Below, piece after piece: positions 30,901-37,562 of a stretch of 40,014 nucleotides of DNA. Made by a program: the position numbers and the translations under genes. This DNA comes from a virus, in IMG/VR virus record IMGVR_UViG_3300035703_000189, positions 1-40,014 of that record. One strand, 5' to 3'. Numbering within the stretch: position 1 is the first letter of the stretch; every line of letters starts with the position of its first letter. The notes beneath the pieces were generated by a model. It was not told the DNA's origin, did no database searches, and saw only the letters and a program-made list of their open reading frames with translations.

Positions 30901-33606
30901 GATGCCACTCAAGCAAGGCTACAGCCAGAAGTCGATCAGCAGCAACGTGTCCCGGGAGATGAAGGCCGGCAAACCGCAGAAGCAGGCGGTGGCAATCGCG
31001 CTCTCGGTGGCGCGGAAGGCGGCCAAGAAGGCGGGACGGTTCGACAAGCGGGGGATGTAAGGTTCATGCCGGACGAAGAACCGCTTACCCCGGAACAACG
31101 CAAGGCCGTCTCGGCCGCAAAGAAGAGGTCTGTTGAGGTCTCAAGGAAATACCCTGAGGCTTTGCGTCTTGAGATTCAGACCGACAGGAATGGTCGACCA
31201 AAGCTGGAGCCAATCCTCGACGATGAAGGCAACCCGATGCTCGATGCGAAGGGCAAGCCGATGATGGAGGTCTCGTATTCCAAGGAGTCTTACGACTTGC
31301 TTGGATCTCCGAAGATCTCAAAAAACCGTGATCGTGCGGTCCTTCAAACTGCCGACTTGCTTGAATCCGACGCAAGGAAGGCGATCAACGTGCCCGATAT
31401 TCAGAAGGGCATCGGTTGGTACAGCAGGATGCGTGAGTTCCTGCAGCAACAGTTCGGCGCAAACATTGAGATCTTTGGGCAGCTTCTCGGAGCGACGTCG
31501 GCAAGAACGCCTGTCGACACCAACTTCAGGCAGGCACTTGAAGCGTTGAAACTGTTGAGTACCGGCAAGTACGACGATTTGCTTGCAGACTTTGGAAAGT
31601 ACAGTGCCCAGGTATATGCCGACGCTCAATCCGGCGACCTCTTTCGGCAATGGCGTGAAAAGAACCCTGGCAAGCGCGACTCGCAGTTCAAAGTCAACGA
31701 CGAGATCCGCAAGCGCATCAATGCCTACGAGGGCATCCCGCTACGGGAGAATGGGAAAAACTTCAACGCGAACTCCAAGAAGGTACTGCACGTCCTCTAC
31801 AACGTATGGCTGGATCAGACGGTCGGACCCAAGACGCCCAATTTTGCAGGCAATCTGACCGGAAGAACGCTCAAGGCGACCATTGACGTCTGGGCTGCCA
31901 GAAACCTGCGTCGGATTCTCTACGAGGGAAACAACAAGAAGTGGCGTCTCCTTCCGGAACAGGAGTCGGGCGTAACCGATCCTGACTTCTTCTTCGCCCA
32001 GGACGTCTACGATGTCGTCGGGAAGCGCCTCGGGATGAATGCCGACGACCTCCAAGCCCTAATGTGGTTCATGGAGAAAGACGTCTGGGAGAAGAACGGG
32101 TGGACGTCCACAGTTGGCGCTGAGAAGTCGAGCTTCGACAAGGAAGCTAACAAGCTGGCGTTGGATCGGTATCAGGCAGGCGTCACCACGTTCACGAGCC
32201 CGGAGCAATACAAGCCTGAGATTCAAGACCAAGAGCGCATGGCTCTTCGGAAATCAATTGGAAAGATACCTGGGATGACCAGCTCCCGAGTGACTCTTTC
32301 GGATGGGCTTTACGGCGACTACCTTGAGCCGTCTCTCGATGTCGAGTTTTCGGTGCAGCGCAACAAGGATGGAAGTTCACAGAACATCTCGGAGCAGGTT
32401 TCAGAGATCCTGAGAATTGCTTCTGAGCAGGGGCGCAAACAGAACGACGTGTTCGTTTCCAAAGTGGTCGACGAGAACCACCCCAATGCCAGGCCGATGG
32501 TTGAGATCGGTTTCAAAAAGGCGGCGTCCCCTGAAGATGTGCAAGCCGTTGTTCAGGCCTTCCGATCAAATGGCGTCGATGGATTCACCATCGCCAAGGA
32601 TGCCCGAGGCAACGTCATCGGAATCAGATCGCAGTACATCCCGGAAATCTCCGCCAGGTTCGACACCATCGACCATATCGACCAGGCAAAGTTCATTGGC
32701 TTTGCTGATCAGTGGATTTCCAATGTAAAGAAATCTTTGTCTTCGGTTGAACAGATAGACAACGTCAGCTACAAAAACCCTGGTTGGGTATCAACCACAG
32801 TTTATGGAATCGAAGAATACAGCACCGCAAAGCCCAAGGACAACGGCAGAACTAGCCGCCGCGAGGAACTGGACCGCCGGAGGGCTGTCCTCCAAGCAGG
32901 ACAGGTACCTGGCGGGACAGCTTCCGTCGAAGGTGTGGAGTCCGGGTCCTCAGGACTTCCAACTGCTGGCGCAAATGTTCCAGGACAGAGCGCCAGTGGC
33001 ACGGCTGAAGTAGGCGCTCAGCGCTTCATGCCCGACTACAGCGGCGAGCACCGTGCCCCGATGCGCGACTCTGGTGCCCCGCTGGACAATCTGAAGGATG
33101 TCTATCCTGACGACGTGTACGGACCGAAGGGGGCGCTGTATTACGGCCACTCGAGCGGAGACGCTACGGACAAGGCTGCGATCCGCATCCTTCAGGCAAC
33201 TCGCAACAAACCTGACGCGCCCGTAAAGGTGTTCCGGGCTATTCCCAAGGACATTCAGTCCAACGAGATCAACCCGGGCGACTGGATCACCACGATCAAG
33301 AGCTACGCTGTCCAGCATGGCGAGGGAGCGCTTGGCGGTGACTACAAGATCCTGGAGAAGACCGTGCCTGCTGGTGATCTCTACACCAACGGCGATTCGA
33401 TATTTGAGTTCGGGTATGATCCCAAGTTCATGCCGATGGCCGACTCCTCAATGCCCGGGGCCTACTCGTTCACCGGCGGCTACCGAGCCCTCCCAGGTAA
33501 ATCGAAAGGCAGCCTGCGCCTCTACAGCCCTGCCGGCAGCCTGATCGGCATTGCGGCCAGCCTTGACGAGGCGCAACGCATCATCCGAAAGAAAGCCAAG
33601 CAATGA
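27913..33606 (+). CDS. Giant polyvalent ejection protein with HExxH protease domain (apparent fusion)
   Basis: 1897 residues. Residues 1-35 carry a short EFPD-type head (VVEFPDSVGQDEAQRILSEQ). Residues about 180-390 are Ala/Gly-rich and membrane-active looking. HELFH (H496-E497-H500) with a downstream glutamate in SELAAEHF (E581/E585) marks a gluzincin-like zinc peptidase. About 948-996 is a tag-like module (GYRIISGAKHKLYGPDGKLI). About 1067-1625 is a separate AT-richer domain with LLGATSARTPV and conserved helices. About 1708-1835 is a compact domain (KVFRAIPKDI ... NPGDWITTIKSYA ... SIFEFGY) that may be ADP-ribosyltransferase-like. The tag module recurs at 1845-1897. [RK][FW]MP motifs lie at 946, 1050, 1704 and 1838. 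Two other-frame genes lie inside. Injected-protein role is inferred. Confidence 0.8.
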   Translation: MPYQIQVGSQVVEFPDSVGQDEAQRILSEQFPATGEDIAGAMQDPAYKPSVDDYLKFEQYSKTKQTDWINTIAQSVDAAANMIGGAISEGAQGAVANPLNYIEGAAQGTRQLYGLVAQSQDPGSPLFKFKDLVAGTGTAESRYNQFLEARDFANTSARLERGEEGIVVPPEYTNPEFVQGVSMILDPTLALPGIGEVFGAGKLATRAVGKGAQLTGRAVAGVAKPLERFAGAAERMTAEALGMTPEALRTAASTAGVAGALGIAPEAAAFAAIPAGIRTAREAGEALTRAGENLVTQPSRVGPLEAIGAAPGANLRQRMLGVVGQYGGDAAVDAALRATAGGIEGATLGAGLGYLSGGEEGAAAGLGSGLAQGAAGALGARGFERLTGKAAKEARAGDLGRFIDAQQDPTTKALFERVRDQNGVDAASALMDLQGLVRGKFGDIDILYRSNAQMAEKFGDKIRGVQIELGERPTIFINADIIGKGTGDGPLYTLGHELFHALEKTTQLEGGATEIKDSLVGRWVQEGDVVRKLAEGAFNDAEIEARFNQYRDKLAAGSQERADQLAQYDTIDKKAGYVASELAAEHFAGLLAGQKPDALLKGFTGITRQLLDSALTQNASRALADAAATIERTFGVKPTDSVLFPDLKQASPQVNAMLRDLLRARRKLDERITIENEGPGKVLKPQDVSNPIAAKQLVDLGVAEKMPDGSVRNLSDEEIRVREEKDTTALRAILEGTSGARVVDGEILGRFSPQQLSAIEQSQAVSSRMKDKIRAVNAAMNAGNSIFLNYGAATKRVKNRLTGKFTSKYNSGIRLSQREVLPYSFYLSKADNPVIKAIDISKIRGALDKLTAPDGSVAKGLWDNVDGFMSDLAAYFTNLDAGEGARRSAEIFGVDKARFLGDFVNDQEKGGRKFVRDFRLDRIGSTNPMDFRARISEDAIQKSKLRWMPAETIGDKSITNSEEGYRIISGAKHKLYGPDGKLIGIYDTQTQAERKADATQARLQPEVDQQQRVPGDEGRQTAEAGGGNRALGGAEGGQEGGTVRQAGDVRFMPDEEPLTPEQRKAVSAAKKRSVEVSRKYPEALRLEIQTDRNGRPKLEPILDDEGNPMLDAKGKPMMEVSYSKESYDLLGSPKISKNRDRAVLQTADLLESDARKAINVPDIQKGIGWYSRMREFLQQQFGANIEIFGQLLGATSARTPVDTNFRQALEALKLLSTGKYDDLLADFGKYSAQVYADAQSGDLFRQWREKNPGKRDSQFKVNDEIRKRINAYEGIPLRENGKNFNANSKKVLHVLYNVWLDQTVGPKTPNFAGNLTGRTLKATIDVWAARNLRRILYEGNNKKWRLLPEQESGVTDPDFFFAQDVYDVVGKRLGMNADDLQALMWFMEKDVWEKNGWTSTVGAEKSSFDKEANKLALDRYQAGVTTFTSPEQYKPEIQDQERMALRKSIGKIPGMTSSRVTLSDGLYGDYLEPSLDVEFSVQRNKDGSSQNISEQVSEILRIASEQGRKQNDVFVSKVVDENHPNARPMVEIGFKKAASPEDVQAVVQAFRSNGVDGFTIAKDARGNVIGIRSQYIPEISARFDTIDHIDQAKFIGFADQWISNVKKSLSSVEQIDNVSYKNPGWVSTTVYGIEEYSTAKPKDNGRTSRREELDRRRAVLQAGQVPGGTASVEGVESGSSGLPTAGANVPGQSASGTAEVGAQRFMPDYSGEHRAPMRDSGAPLDNLKDVYPDDVYGPKGALYYGHSSGDATDKAAIRILQATRNKPDAPVKVFRAIPKDIQSNEINPGDWITTIKSYAVQHGEGALGGDYKILEKTVPAGDLYTNGDSIFEFGYDPKFMPMADSSMPGAYSFTGGYRALPGKSKGSLRLYSPAGSLIGIAASLDEAQRIIRKKAKQ
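30902..31060 (+). CDS. Embedded gene: DUF6496-like small basic protein, +1 frame inside the giant ORF
   Basis: 52 residues (MPLKQGYSQKSISSNVSREM ... ending AGRFDKRGM). It has its own SD (AAAGGA at 30891-30896, about 5 nt before ATG). The pattern 'GyS.ksis.Nv..Em..GKPqkQAVAIAL..ARKAAKkAG' is that of a widespread small phage protein family (DUF6496 as I remember it). Almost every third codon position is G or C, the genome norm, while in the giant frame the same DNA gives a Gln/Gly-rich linker with mixed third positions. So this frame is the older, selected one. Function of the family is not known to me. Confidence 0.75.
   Translation: MPLKQGYSQKSISSNVSREMKAGKPQKQAVAIALSVARKAAKKAGRFDKRGM
32804..33013 (+). 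CDS. Embedded small ORF, +1 frame inside the giant ORF
   Basis: 69 residues. The second half looks like a folded small protein (NWTAGGLSSKQDRYLAGQLP, SKVWSPGPQDFQLLAQMFQD), with GC-rich third positions from about codon 18 on. The giant frame over the same bases encodes a low-complexity Gly/Ser/Arg linker. No SD is visible before the ATG, so the true start could differ. It ends 15 nt before the codons for the second [RF]MPD motif of the giant protein, the same arrangement as the first embedded gene. Family not recognised. Confidence 0.45.
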   Translation: MESKNTAPQSPRTTAELAAARNWTAGGLSSKQDRYLAGQLPSKVWSPGPQDFQLLAQMFQDRAPVARLK

Positions 33607-36296
33607 GCTACGATTCACAGACCAGCACGATCCTCATCAACAAGCTGAGGAAGGACGTCGACTCGTTGACGCTCAAGATCGCGCTCATCGAGGACCGCAA
33701 GGCCTCGGGCACATCGGGCGGCAATGGTGTGGCTGCGGTGTGGACCAAGCGCGACCTGAACACCGTCGCCAGCGATCCGAGCGGACTGATCCTCGACCTG
33801 GCGAACAGCGAGTTCAAGCTGGCTGCCGGTGCCTACCAGATCCGGGTGATCAGCCCGTTCCATCATACCAGGGAGACCCGGATGCGGGTGTACGACGTCA
33901 CCAACAGCGTGGTGATCGGATACAGCGCCTCGGACGACGTCACCAACCAGGAGAGCCAGTACCTGCACACCAACGTGCGCATACAGCCGCACAAAGACAC
34001 GGTGTACAGGCTGGAGTACTACATCACTAGCGACGGCGCTACGCACCTCGGCACGCCTGCGTCAATTGCCAGTGTCGATGAGATTTACACGGTCTGCGAA
34101 ATCACGAGACTGGACACCGGCCTGACCAAGCCGCTCGGTGCCGGCGGTCTGCAGGGTCCGCAAGGGCCTGCTGGCCCAACCGGCCCTGCCGGGCCTCCGG
34201 GACCTACCGGCGGCGGTGTGACTAGCGTCAACGTCTCCGGCGGCCTCACAGGCCTGTCGACCTCGGGCGGCCCAATCACCAGCAGCGGCACAATCACGCT
34301 CGGAGGTGTTGTGGCCGTGTCGGCAGGTGGAACTGGTGCAACAGACGCGGCCACAGCCCTGACCAACCTGGGGGCCTATCCTGCGTCGAATCCGAGCGGC
34401 TACACGTCCAACACCGGCACGGTGACGTCCTTCGGGTTCACCAATGCCAACGGCGTGAGCGGTACGGTCACCAATGCGACCAGCACGCCCAACCTGACCG
34501 TGTCCCTGGGAGCCATCACACCGACCTCGGTTGCAGCTTCAGGCGCGGTTACCGGCAGCAACCTGTCGGGCAGCAACACCGGCGACCAGACGATCACGCT
34601 GACCGGGGATGTCACCGGGTCTGGCACGGGGTCCTTCGCTGCGACCATTGCCAACAATGCGGTGACCTTCGCCAAGGTGCAGCAGATTGCCACCGACAGG
34701 CTGATCGGGCGCGACAGTGCCGGCACGGGCAACGTTGAGGAGCTTACTGTCGGAGGCGGCGTAGAGTTCACGGGTTCCGGCATCCAGACCAGCGCCTTCA
34801 CCGGTGACGTCACCAAGGCTGCCGGTGGTACGGCCCAGACAATCGCCACCAGCGCGGTGACCTACGCCAAGATCCAAGACATCTCGGCGGCCTCGATACT
34901 AGTGGGCCGCGGTGCCGGCGCCGGTGCTGGGGTCGCCCAGGAGATCAGCCTAGGCACCGGCCTGTCGATGTCTGGCACCACGCTGTCGTCGACTGCTGCC
35001 GGCTCTGTGACGTCGGTCGACGCTTCGGGCGGTACGACAGGCCTGACCTTCTCGGGCGGCCCCGTGACGACCACAGGCACGCTGACGCTGGCCGGCACGC
35101 TGGATGTGGCCAACGGTGGCACCGGAGCGACCACGGCTGCCGGAGCCCTGACCAGCCTCGGGGCCTACCCCAACAGCAACCCGGCCGGGTACACCGCCAA
35201 TGCCGGCACCGTGACCAACGTGTCGGCCTCGGGCGGCGCCAACATCTCGGTGGCTACCGGCAGCACCACCCCGGTGATCAGTCAGGTGGCGGCCACGACC
35301 ACGCAGAACGGCTACATGACCTCGGCACAGGCCACCAAGCTCGACGGCATTGCCGCAGGGGCTTCGGTGACGTCTGTGGGCGTGGACGGTGGCACGACAG
35401 GCCTGACCACCACCGGCGGCCCGATCACGTCGTCGGGGACCATTACGCTGGCCGGGACATTGGCTGTGGCCAATGGCGGTACCGGAGCCACCAGCGCCGC
35501 CAATGCGCTCACCAACCTTGGAGCCTACCCGGCGAGCAATCCCAGCGGCTACACCAGCAATGCGGGCACGGTGACCAGTGTGGGTGTTTCGGGTGCTGGC
35601 CTAGGCGTGACCAACCCAACCACGACCCCGGTCATCTCACAGATTGCTGCATCCAGTGTGTCGGATGGCTACATGAGCAGCACCTATGCCTCGAAGCTCG
35701 ACGGCATTGCTGCAGGAGCCAGTGTGACGTCCGTGGCTGCCTCTGGAGGAACCACAGGCTTTTCGTTTACCGGAGGGCCTATCACCAGCTCTGGAACGCT
35801 GGTGTTGAACGGTCTCCTAAATCCCGACTCCGGTGGCACCGGACACACCGCACCGACGGTGAACGGTCAGTTGCTGATTGGAGATGGCGTGGATGAGCAA
35901 TGGGACCTTGCCACGCTGACTGCGGGTACCGGAATCAGTATCACCAATGGCCAAGGGTCGATCACCATTGCAGCGACTGGCACCGGCTCAGGCGACGTGG
36001 TGGGACCTGGCAGCGCGACGGATGGCGACTTCGTTCTGTTCGATGGTGCCACCGGCAAGCTGATCAAGGGGGCCAGCTACCGCCAGGTGGGCGGGGACAT
36101 CATCGGGCCGATTGGCGGAAGCTCGATGATCGACGGTTTCGTCTACATCCCGGCAGGCTCCGGTGCTCCGACGGGCACTCCGACCAATGTTTCCGGCACC
36201 AACGTGCCGATGTACTTCCACACCAACAGCGCCACCAACACCGACGTGTTGTACATTCACAACGGAACATCTTGGAAATCGGTCGCTCTGACCTAA
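33603..36296 (+). CDS. Large tail fibre with collagen-like stretch and Gly/Thr repeats
   Basis: 897 residues. The N-terminus (about 1-180) begins with a coiled coil (STILINKLRKDVDSLTLKIA) and then a jelly-roll-like domain (GAYQIRVISPFHHTRETRMR ... YRLEYYITSDGATHLGTP). Residues 182-203 are seven collagen-like Gly-x-y triplets (GPQGPAGPTGPAGPPGP). The shaft is four imperfect copies of a repeat with GGPITSSGTITL, NGGTGAT, ALTNLGAYP, NPSGYTSN and KLDGIAAGASVTSV. The end (VVGPGSATDGDFVLFDGATG ... VPMYFHTNSATNTDVLYIHN) is the probable tip. ATGA overlap with the giant ORF. Confidence 0.82.
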   Translation: MSYDSQTSTILINKLRKDVDSLTLKIALIEDRKASGTSGGNGVAAVWTKRDLNTVASDPSGLILDLANSEFKLAAGAYQIRVISPFHHTRETRMRVYDVTNSVVIGYSASDDVTNQESQYLHTNVRIQPHKDTVYRLEYYITSDGATHLGTPASIASVDEIYTVCEITRLDTGLTKPLGAGGLQGPQGPAGPTGPAGPPGPTGGGVTSVNVSGGLTGLSTSGGPITSSGTITLGGVVAVSAGGTGATDAATALTNLGAYPASNPSGYTSNTGTVTSFGFTNANGVSGTVTNATSTPNLTVSLGAITPTSVAASGAVTGSNLSGSNTGDQTITLTGDVTGSGTGSFAATIANNAVTFAKVQQIATDRLIGRDSAGTGNVEELTVGGGVEFTGSGIQTSAFTGDVTKAAGGTAQTIATSAVTYAKIQDISAASILVGRGAGAGAGVAQEISLGTGLSMSGTTLSSTAAGSVTSVDASGGTTGLTFSGGPVTTTGTLTLAGTLDVANGGTGATTAAGALTSLGAYPNSNPAGYTANAGTVTNVSASGGANISVATGSTTPVISQVAATTTQNGYMTSAQATKLDGIAAGASVTSVGVDGGTTGLTTTGGPITSSGTITLAGTLAVANGGTGATSAANALTNLGAYPASNPSGYTSNAGTVTSVGVSGAGLGVTNPTTTPVISQIAASSVSDGYMSSTYASKLDGIAAGASVTSVAASGGTTGFSFTGGPITSSGTLVLNGLLNPDSGGTGHTAPTVNGQLLIGDGVDEQWDLATLTAGTGISITNGQGSITIAATGTGSGDVVGPGSATDGDFVLFDGATGKLIKGASYRQVGGDIIGPIGGSSMIDGFVYIPAGSGAPTGTPTNVSGTNVPMYFHTNSATNTDVLYIHNGTSWKSVALT
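34218..35815 (+). repeat. Imperfect internal repeats in the fibre gene
   Basis: About four copies of a 250-350-bp unit encode VTSV..SGG.TGL..(T/S)GGPITSSGTITL...VANGGTGAT.A..ALTNLGAYP.SNPSGYTSN.GTVTSV. The KLDGIAAGASVTSV block is repeated at about 35338 and 35696. A shorter AKIQ...LxGR...ELTVG.G module at about 34670 and 34860 also occurs in the fibre at 23077. These are substrates for recombination and copy-number change. Confidence 0.8.
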
Positions 36297-36307
36297 CCTG
36301 AAGGCCC

Positions 36308-36568
36308 ATGAAACACTCCTTCCCCTGCGTAGAATCAATGCGGCGCGTGAACCTCTCCAACGGGCGCGTGGTGCGCGTCTGGCGCGACCGTACCAAGGAG
36401 AACCTGTCGGCCTCCTACGACGACGCGGACATCGTGTCGACCTGTATCGCCAATGCGACCAACGACACGCAGCTCCTGGCAGCACTGGCCAAACTCAAGG
36501 GCGTGAATGCCGCGGAGCTGGTCGACGCCAATGGCCAGGGCACCGTGGTTTACCCGATCTGGCCGTGA
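36308..36568 (+). CDS. Small hypothetical protein
   Basis: 86 residues with SD GAAGG 5 nt before ATG. VNLSNGRVVRVWRDRTKENL, DIVSTCIANATNDTQLLAAL and LKGVNAAELVDANGQGTVVY suggest a small alpha/beta protein. The C-terminal 'vnAaEv.d.nG.G.vvY..WP' ending recurs in small phage proteins after fibre genes. Function unknown. Confidence 0.65.
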   Translation: MKHSFPCVESMRRVNLSNGRVVRVWRDRTKENLSASYDDADIVSTCIANATNDTQLLAALAKLKGVNAAELVDANGQGTVVYPIWP

Positions 36569-36738
36569 CCTATCGCAACCGGACCAACCCGTCGGTGGTG
36601 GTCGAGATCCTGGCACAGGATGCCCAGTTGCGCCTGGGCGAGCTGCGGTGGCCCGTGGTGGTCTACCGCCGGCTCGACAATGGCACGGTCTACGTGCGCT
36701 CGAAGGCCGAGTTCGACGCCAAGTTCGCGCCCGAGTGA
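36565..36738 (+). CDS. Very small conserved phage protein
   Basis: 57 residues from GTG 36565 (GTGA overlap). TYRNRTNPSVVVEILAQDAQ, LRLGELRWPVVVYRRLDNG and TVYVRSKAEFDAKFAPE form a small beta-hairpin-plus-helix protein. I recognise the 'YR.RsNP.VVVEvLa.D..lRL..LrWpvVvYRR.D.g.vyVR...EFdakF' pattern from other phages, without known function. The gap after it (36739-36819) is AT-rich with a hairpin. Confidence 0.7.
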   Translation: MTYRNRTNPSVVVEILAQDAQLRLGELRWPVVVYRRLDNGTVYVRSKAEFDAKFAPE

Positions 36739-36779
36739 CCCCTGTTTGACCCGCATAAACATTGGGTTTTCTTCAAAAT

Positions 36780-36805
36780 CTACAGAAAAACGGTTTTCTC
36801 TGTAG
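36780..36805. promoter_or_regulatory. AT-rich hairpin upstream of the zinc-ribbon gene
   Basis: CTACAG (36780-36785) and CTGTAG (36800-36805) are complementary, and inner GAAAA/TTTTC extends the stem with a 2-nt bulge. The surrounding gap is AT-richer than the genome. It could be an operator, an mRNA structure or a weak terminator; no downstream U-run and no convincing -35/-10 pair was found. Confidence 0.4.
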
Positions 36806-36819
36806 ACGGAAGGCATGGT

Positions 36820-37023
36820 GTGGGTCATCTTCAACCCATGACCGACAGCGACTTGATCAATGCTCCTAAAATTAAATGCGAATGCGGAATGATCGCAAAA
36901 GGCGTTATCATTCTTCTCAACCATAACCGTGGGGTAAAAGTTGAAGGTAAGATATGGCATCATCGCAAGTGCCCAAAGTGCGGAACGTTGAACCTGTTAG
37001 GTGAGCACATTTTTAAAAAGTGA
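36820..37023 (+). CDS. Small zinc-ribbon protein, likely moron
   Basis: 67 residues from GTG 36820, which has GGAAGG at 36808-36813 with 6-nt spacing; ATG 36838 is an alternative start. Two Cys pairs, KCECGM and KCPKCG, with a nearby HHRK make a zinc ribbon. The gene is visibly AT-rich (ATTAAATGCGAATG; CATTTTTAAAAAG), is separated from neighbours by gaps instead of overlaps and has a hairpin upstream, the usual picture of a recently acquired single-gene insert. Function unknown. Confidence 0.6.
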   Translation: MGHLQPMTDSDLINAPKIKCECGMIAKGVIILLNHNRGVKVEGKIWHHRKCPKCGTLNLLGEHIFKK

Positions 37024-37095
37024 TTTAGGCCACGGGTGGGGCCAATACCACCCAACCAGGGGCGCGACTGGCCAACGCGCACAACTCTCCAAACT

Positions 37096-37428
37096 ATGAC
37101 CACCATCTCCAACCTCATCTCGGCCCTGATCATCGTCGAGTCATCCGGCAACGATCAGGCCATCGGCGACAACGGACGCGCCCTGGGCCCCCTGCAGATC
37201 CACCGCGGTGTGGTTCTGGATGTGAACCGGATCACCGGCAGCAACTACCGCTGGGAGTCGATGACCAATCGGGTGCAGGCCCGTGCGGTGTGCGAGGCCT
37301 ACCTGAAGCACTACGGCCGCGGCGCTACCTCCGAGCAGTTGGCCCGCCGTTGGAATGGGGGGCCGACTGGAGATCGCAAATCTGCGACCGAGGCCTACTG
37401 GGCCAAGGTTAAGAAGCAACTGAAATGA
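37096..37428 (+). CDS. Lytic transglycosylase / endolysin
   Basis: 110 residues from ATG 37096; the frame is open from 37036 but the family begins here. ISALIIVESSGNDQAIGDNG, RALGPLQIHRGVVLDVN is the SLT/goose-lysozyme-type signature; Glu15 of VESSGN is the likely catalytic acid and GPLQI the conserved core. It should cleave the glycan strands of peptidoglycan. No signal peptide, so it needs the holin at 18431/18607, which is encoded far away. The upstream gap 37024-37095 has a GGGTGG/CCACCC hairpin (37034-37053). Confidence 0.82.
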   Translation: MTTISNLISALIIVESSGNDQAIGDNGRALGPLQIHRGVVLDVNRITGSNYRWESMTNRVQARAVCEAYLKHYGRGATSEQLARRWNGGPTGDRKSATEAYWAKVKKQLK

Positions 37429-37562
37429 CCAAACCTAAAACCATCAACGTGACACCCACCACCCACAAGGCCCTGCGCGACTACTGCCTGCAGACCGGCT
37501 CCAAGCTGCAGGCCATCGCCGACAAGGCCATTACCGCCTGGCTAAGAAAGGCCGCCAAGTGA
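37425..37562 (+). CDS. Small ribbon-helix-helix-like protein
   Basis: 45 residues, ATGA overlap with the lysin. TINVTPTTHKALRDYCLQTG, SKLQAIADKAITAWLRKAAK: a strand then two helices, as in Arc/MetJ/CopG DNA-binding proteins. It is a paralogue of the protein at 38235 (TH+.L+.Y....G.KLQ.+AD.A+..+L). It probably dimerises and binds DNA as a regulator. It overlaps the RuvC-like gene by GTGA. Confidence 0.68.
   Translation: MTKPKTINVTPTTHKALRDYCLQTGSKLQAIADKAITAWLRKAAK

Noticed and set aside
36746-36779. TTGACC with AT-rich CAAAAT as a promoter for the zinc-ribbon gene
   Set aside because: Spacing of about 22 nt is outside the normal range.
36815-36841. Eight-codon leader peptide (MVWVIFNP) overlapping an ATG of the zinc-ribbon gene
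   Set aside because: GGAAGG lies 1 nt from its ATG, too close, and is correctly spaced for the GTG at 36820 instead.
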